Assembly: GCA_003242275.1 (NCBI GenBank) | Contig: QGUX01000169.1 | Location: 1-7,778 of the forward strand | Direction of reading: 5' to 3' | DNA length: 7,778 nt | Source: Pseudomonadota bacterium | Lineage (GTDB): Bacteria > Pseudomonadota > Gammaproteobacteria > Steroidobacterales > Steroidobacteraceae | In this document: piece after piece, positions 6,322 to 7,778 of the stretch | How the letters are laid out: the number at the start of each line of letters is the position of its first letter | How positions within the stretch are numbered: the stretch's first letter is position 1 | Notes under the pieces: generated by a model | Seen by the model: only the letters and a program-made list of their open reading frames with translations | Databases searched by the model: none | What the model was told of the DNA's origin: nothing | Made by a program: the position numbers and the translations under genes

Positions 6322-7778
6322 ATGTCCGTCGCCGCCCGAGCGCGGCGACCGCGCGCGCCGCCGTTCATCGATCCACCGGGTTACGCACGCCACCGCCCGG
6401 AAGCGACGCTGCTGTACCAGCTCGTCGAGCAGCACTATCCAGCTTTTCGGGATCTGCGGGCGGAAGCCGGCCGTCCGCTGCCAGCCTACGTGCAGGAGGA
6501 GTTCGACGCCTACCTGAAGTGCGGGAGGCTTGAAGAGGGCTTCCTGCGCCTGCGCTGCGAGCACTGTCATGCCGAGAAGCTGGTGGCCTTCAGCTGCAAG
6601 AAGCGCGGGTTCTGCCCGTCGTGCGGGGCGCGGCGCATGGCCGAGACGGCTGCGCTGCTGGCTGACGAGGTACTGCCCGAACGCCCGTTGCGGCAATGGG
6701 TATTGTCGCTGCCGCACGCGCTGCGGTTCCTGCTCGCCACGGACCCGGAGGCGCTGACGCTGGTGCTGGGCGTGGTGTATCGCACGATCTCGCGCCACCT
6801 GCTCCACAAAGCTGGCCTCGCGCGCAGCCGTGGCGCCACCGGCGCGGTGACGCTGGTGCAGCGATTTGGTTCGGCGCTGAACCTGAACGTGCACTTCCAC
6901 ATGCTGTTTCTGGATGGCGTGTATGTGGCCGATGGCGCCGGCCAGCCGGTATTCCGCCATATCGCTGGACCGGACCTGAACGAGCTGCAGGCGCTGGTCG
7001 AGCAGATCGCGTCCCGCATCGGCCGTGTGCTGGAGCGACGGGGACTGGTCGAGCGCGACATCGAGAACGCCTGGCTCGCCGGGGATGGCGAAGGCGGCCC
7101 GCTTGATGATTTGCTGGGCTCTTCGATCACCTACCGTATTGCCGTTGGCCCAAGATCCGGGCAGAAGCTGTTCACACTGCAGACGGTGCCACCCCGGCTG
7201 CAGGGCCTGGAGGGCGATCCGAACGGGGCGGCCCGCGCCGGCGGGTTCTCGCTGCATGCCGGCATCGACATTGCGCCCCACCAGCGCCCGAAGCTCGAAC
7301 GCCTGTGCCGTTACGTAAGCCGCCCGCCGGTGGCCACCGAACGCATGGCCATGACTTCATCGGGCCATGTGCGCTACGCCCTCAAGAGCCCATACCGGGA
7401 CGGCACCACGCACATCGTGCTCGAGCCGCTGGATTTCATGGCGAGGTTGGCGGCGCTGGTGCCGCCGCCGAGAATGCACCTGACCCGGTATCACGGTGTA
7501 TTCGCCCCGCACAGCAAGCTGCGCGCGGCGGTGACACCGGCGCATCGGGGAACGGGCGCGCCAATGCAGCCTGCCACGGGAGGCGAGTCGGACATGCCGC
7601 CGACTCCGCGCCACGTGGCAATGAACTGGGCACGGCGCCTGAAGCGCGTGTTCGGCATCGAGATCGAAGGCTGTGCCCGCTGCGGCGGCAAGCTGAAGAT
7701 CATCGCCAGCATTGAGGAGCCGCAGGTCATTGCCAAGATCCTGTCGCACCTGGAGAAGACCGCTCCGGAGCACTACCA
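6322..7778 (+). CDS. IS91/ISCR-family HUH transposase (3' end outside window)
   Basis: The frame is open from ATG 6322 to the end of the window: 485 codons with no stop. In-frame stops at 6283 and 6289 and a good ribosome-binding site fix the start. It matches the IS91-type rolling-circle transposases, which nick one strand at oriIS and transpose without target duplication. A zinc-finger-like N-terminal region has C79, C82, C92, C98 and C101 (the last two in FCPSCGARR). The HUH metal motif is H191-F-H193 within LNLNVHFHMLFLDG. The candidate nucleophile is Y331 in LCRYVSRPPVATERM. A conserved block HLTRYHGVFAPHSKLR follows, and CARC (451-454) suggests a second zinc site. Residue 327, four before Y331, is Arg, so the YxxxY pair of classic IS91 is absent and the enzyme looks like the single-tyrosine ISCR-type branch. 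Family members are about 500 residues long, so probably only a short C-terminal piece is missing. The oriIS end should lie downstream of the stop. The left limit of the insertion element cannot be placed. Confidence 0.93.
   Translation, partial: MSVAARARRPRAPPFIDPPGYARHRPEATLLYQLVEQHYPAFRDLRAEAGRPLPAYVQEEFDAYLKCGRLEEGFLRLRCEHCHAEKLVAFSCKKRGFCPSCGARRMAETAALLADEVLPERPLRQWVLSLPHALRFLLATDPEALTLVLGVVYRTISRHLLHKAGLARSRGATGAVTLVQRFGSALNLNVHFHMLFLDGVYVADGAGQPVFRHIAGPDLNELQALVEQIASRIGRVLERRGLVERDIENAWLAGDGEGGPLDDLLGSSITYRIAVGPRSGQKLFTLQTVPPRLQGLEGDPNGAARAGGFSLHAGIDIAPHQRPKLERLCRYVSRPPVATERMAMTSSGHVRYALKSPYRDGTTHIVLEPLDFMARLAALVPPPRMHLTRYHGVFAPHSKLRAAVTPAHRGTGAPMQPATGGESDMPPTPRHVAMNWARRLKRVFGIEIEGCARCGGKLKIIASIEEPQVIAKILSHLEKTAPEHY

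Larger units (their letters stand above)
4457..7778. mobile_element. Integrated element (genomic island or prophage end) at tRNA-Asp, partial
   Basis: From the tRNA-Asp 3' end onward the content changes from housekeeping to mobility genes. A minus-strand tyrosine recombinase ends in the tRNA, an excisionase-like gene lies just upstream of it, and a plus-strand IS91-type transposase follows. Only one end is in view; the cargo and far attachment site are beyond the window. With no phage structural, replication or conjugation gene visible, prophage, integrative element and genomic island cannot be told apart. The IS91-type gene may be a later insertion within the element. Confidence 0.75.

Noticed and set aside
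6271..7281. A 336-codon minus-strand frame opposite the transposase
   Set aside because: It is antisense to a clearly conserved transposase with HUH and zinc motifs; the product has no recognisable domain.

Overview
The window comes from a high-GC gammaproteobacterium. The evidence is ClpX and Lon sequences of gammaproteobacterial type, a clpX-to-lon chromosomal order and strongly GC-biased codon use. A Xanthomonadales- or Chromatiales-like lineage is plausible, but the sequence alone does not settle it.

The left half (about 1-4456) is ordinary chromosome. It holds the 3' part of clpX (unfoldase of the ClpXP protease), a small Sfp-type 4'-phosphopantetheinyl transferase gene 11 bp after it, and a complete lon protease gene. 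A good heat-shock (sigma-32) promoter match lies directly upstream of lon. After lon come two tRNA genes in tandem, tRNA-Val(UAC) and tRNA-Asp(GUC). The hupB gene that follows lon in many gammaproteobacteria is not between lon and the tRNAs.

The right half (about 4457-7778) is the end of an integrated element inserted at the 3' end of tRNA-Asp. On the minus strand it carries a tyrosine recombinase whose reading frame ends inside the tRNA-Asp gene. An excisionase-like gene lies upstream of the recombinase and overlaps its start. A perfect tandem 11-bp repeat near the tRNA end is a good candidate for integrase arm-binding sites. A 199-bp spacer with a palindromic dyad follows. Beyond it, on the plus strand, is a long IS91/ISCR-type HUH transposase frame that runs off the window. 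The element's cargo, its far attachment site and the transposon's origin end all lie outside the window.

Functionally, the left side is a proteolysis and housekeeping cluster (ClpX, Lon, a carrier-protein activating enzyme, tRNAs). The right side is an integration/excision module (Int, Xis, att, arm sites) next to a separate rolling-circle-type transposase. I found no convincing wholly new system. The most unusual points are the integrase tail and stop codon supplied by the tRNA gene, the arm-site-like repeats, the xis-int overlap with a dyad upstream, and the single-tyrosine transposase.
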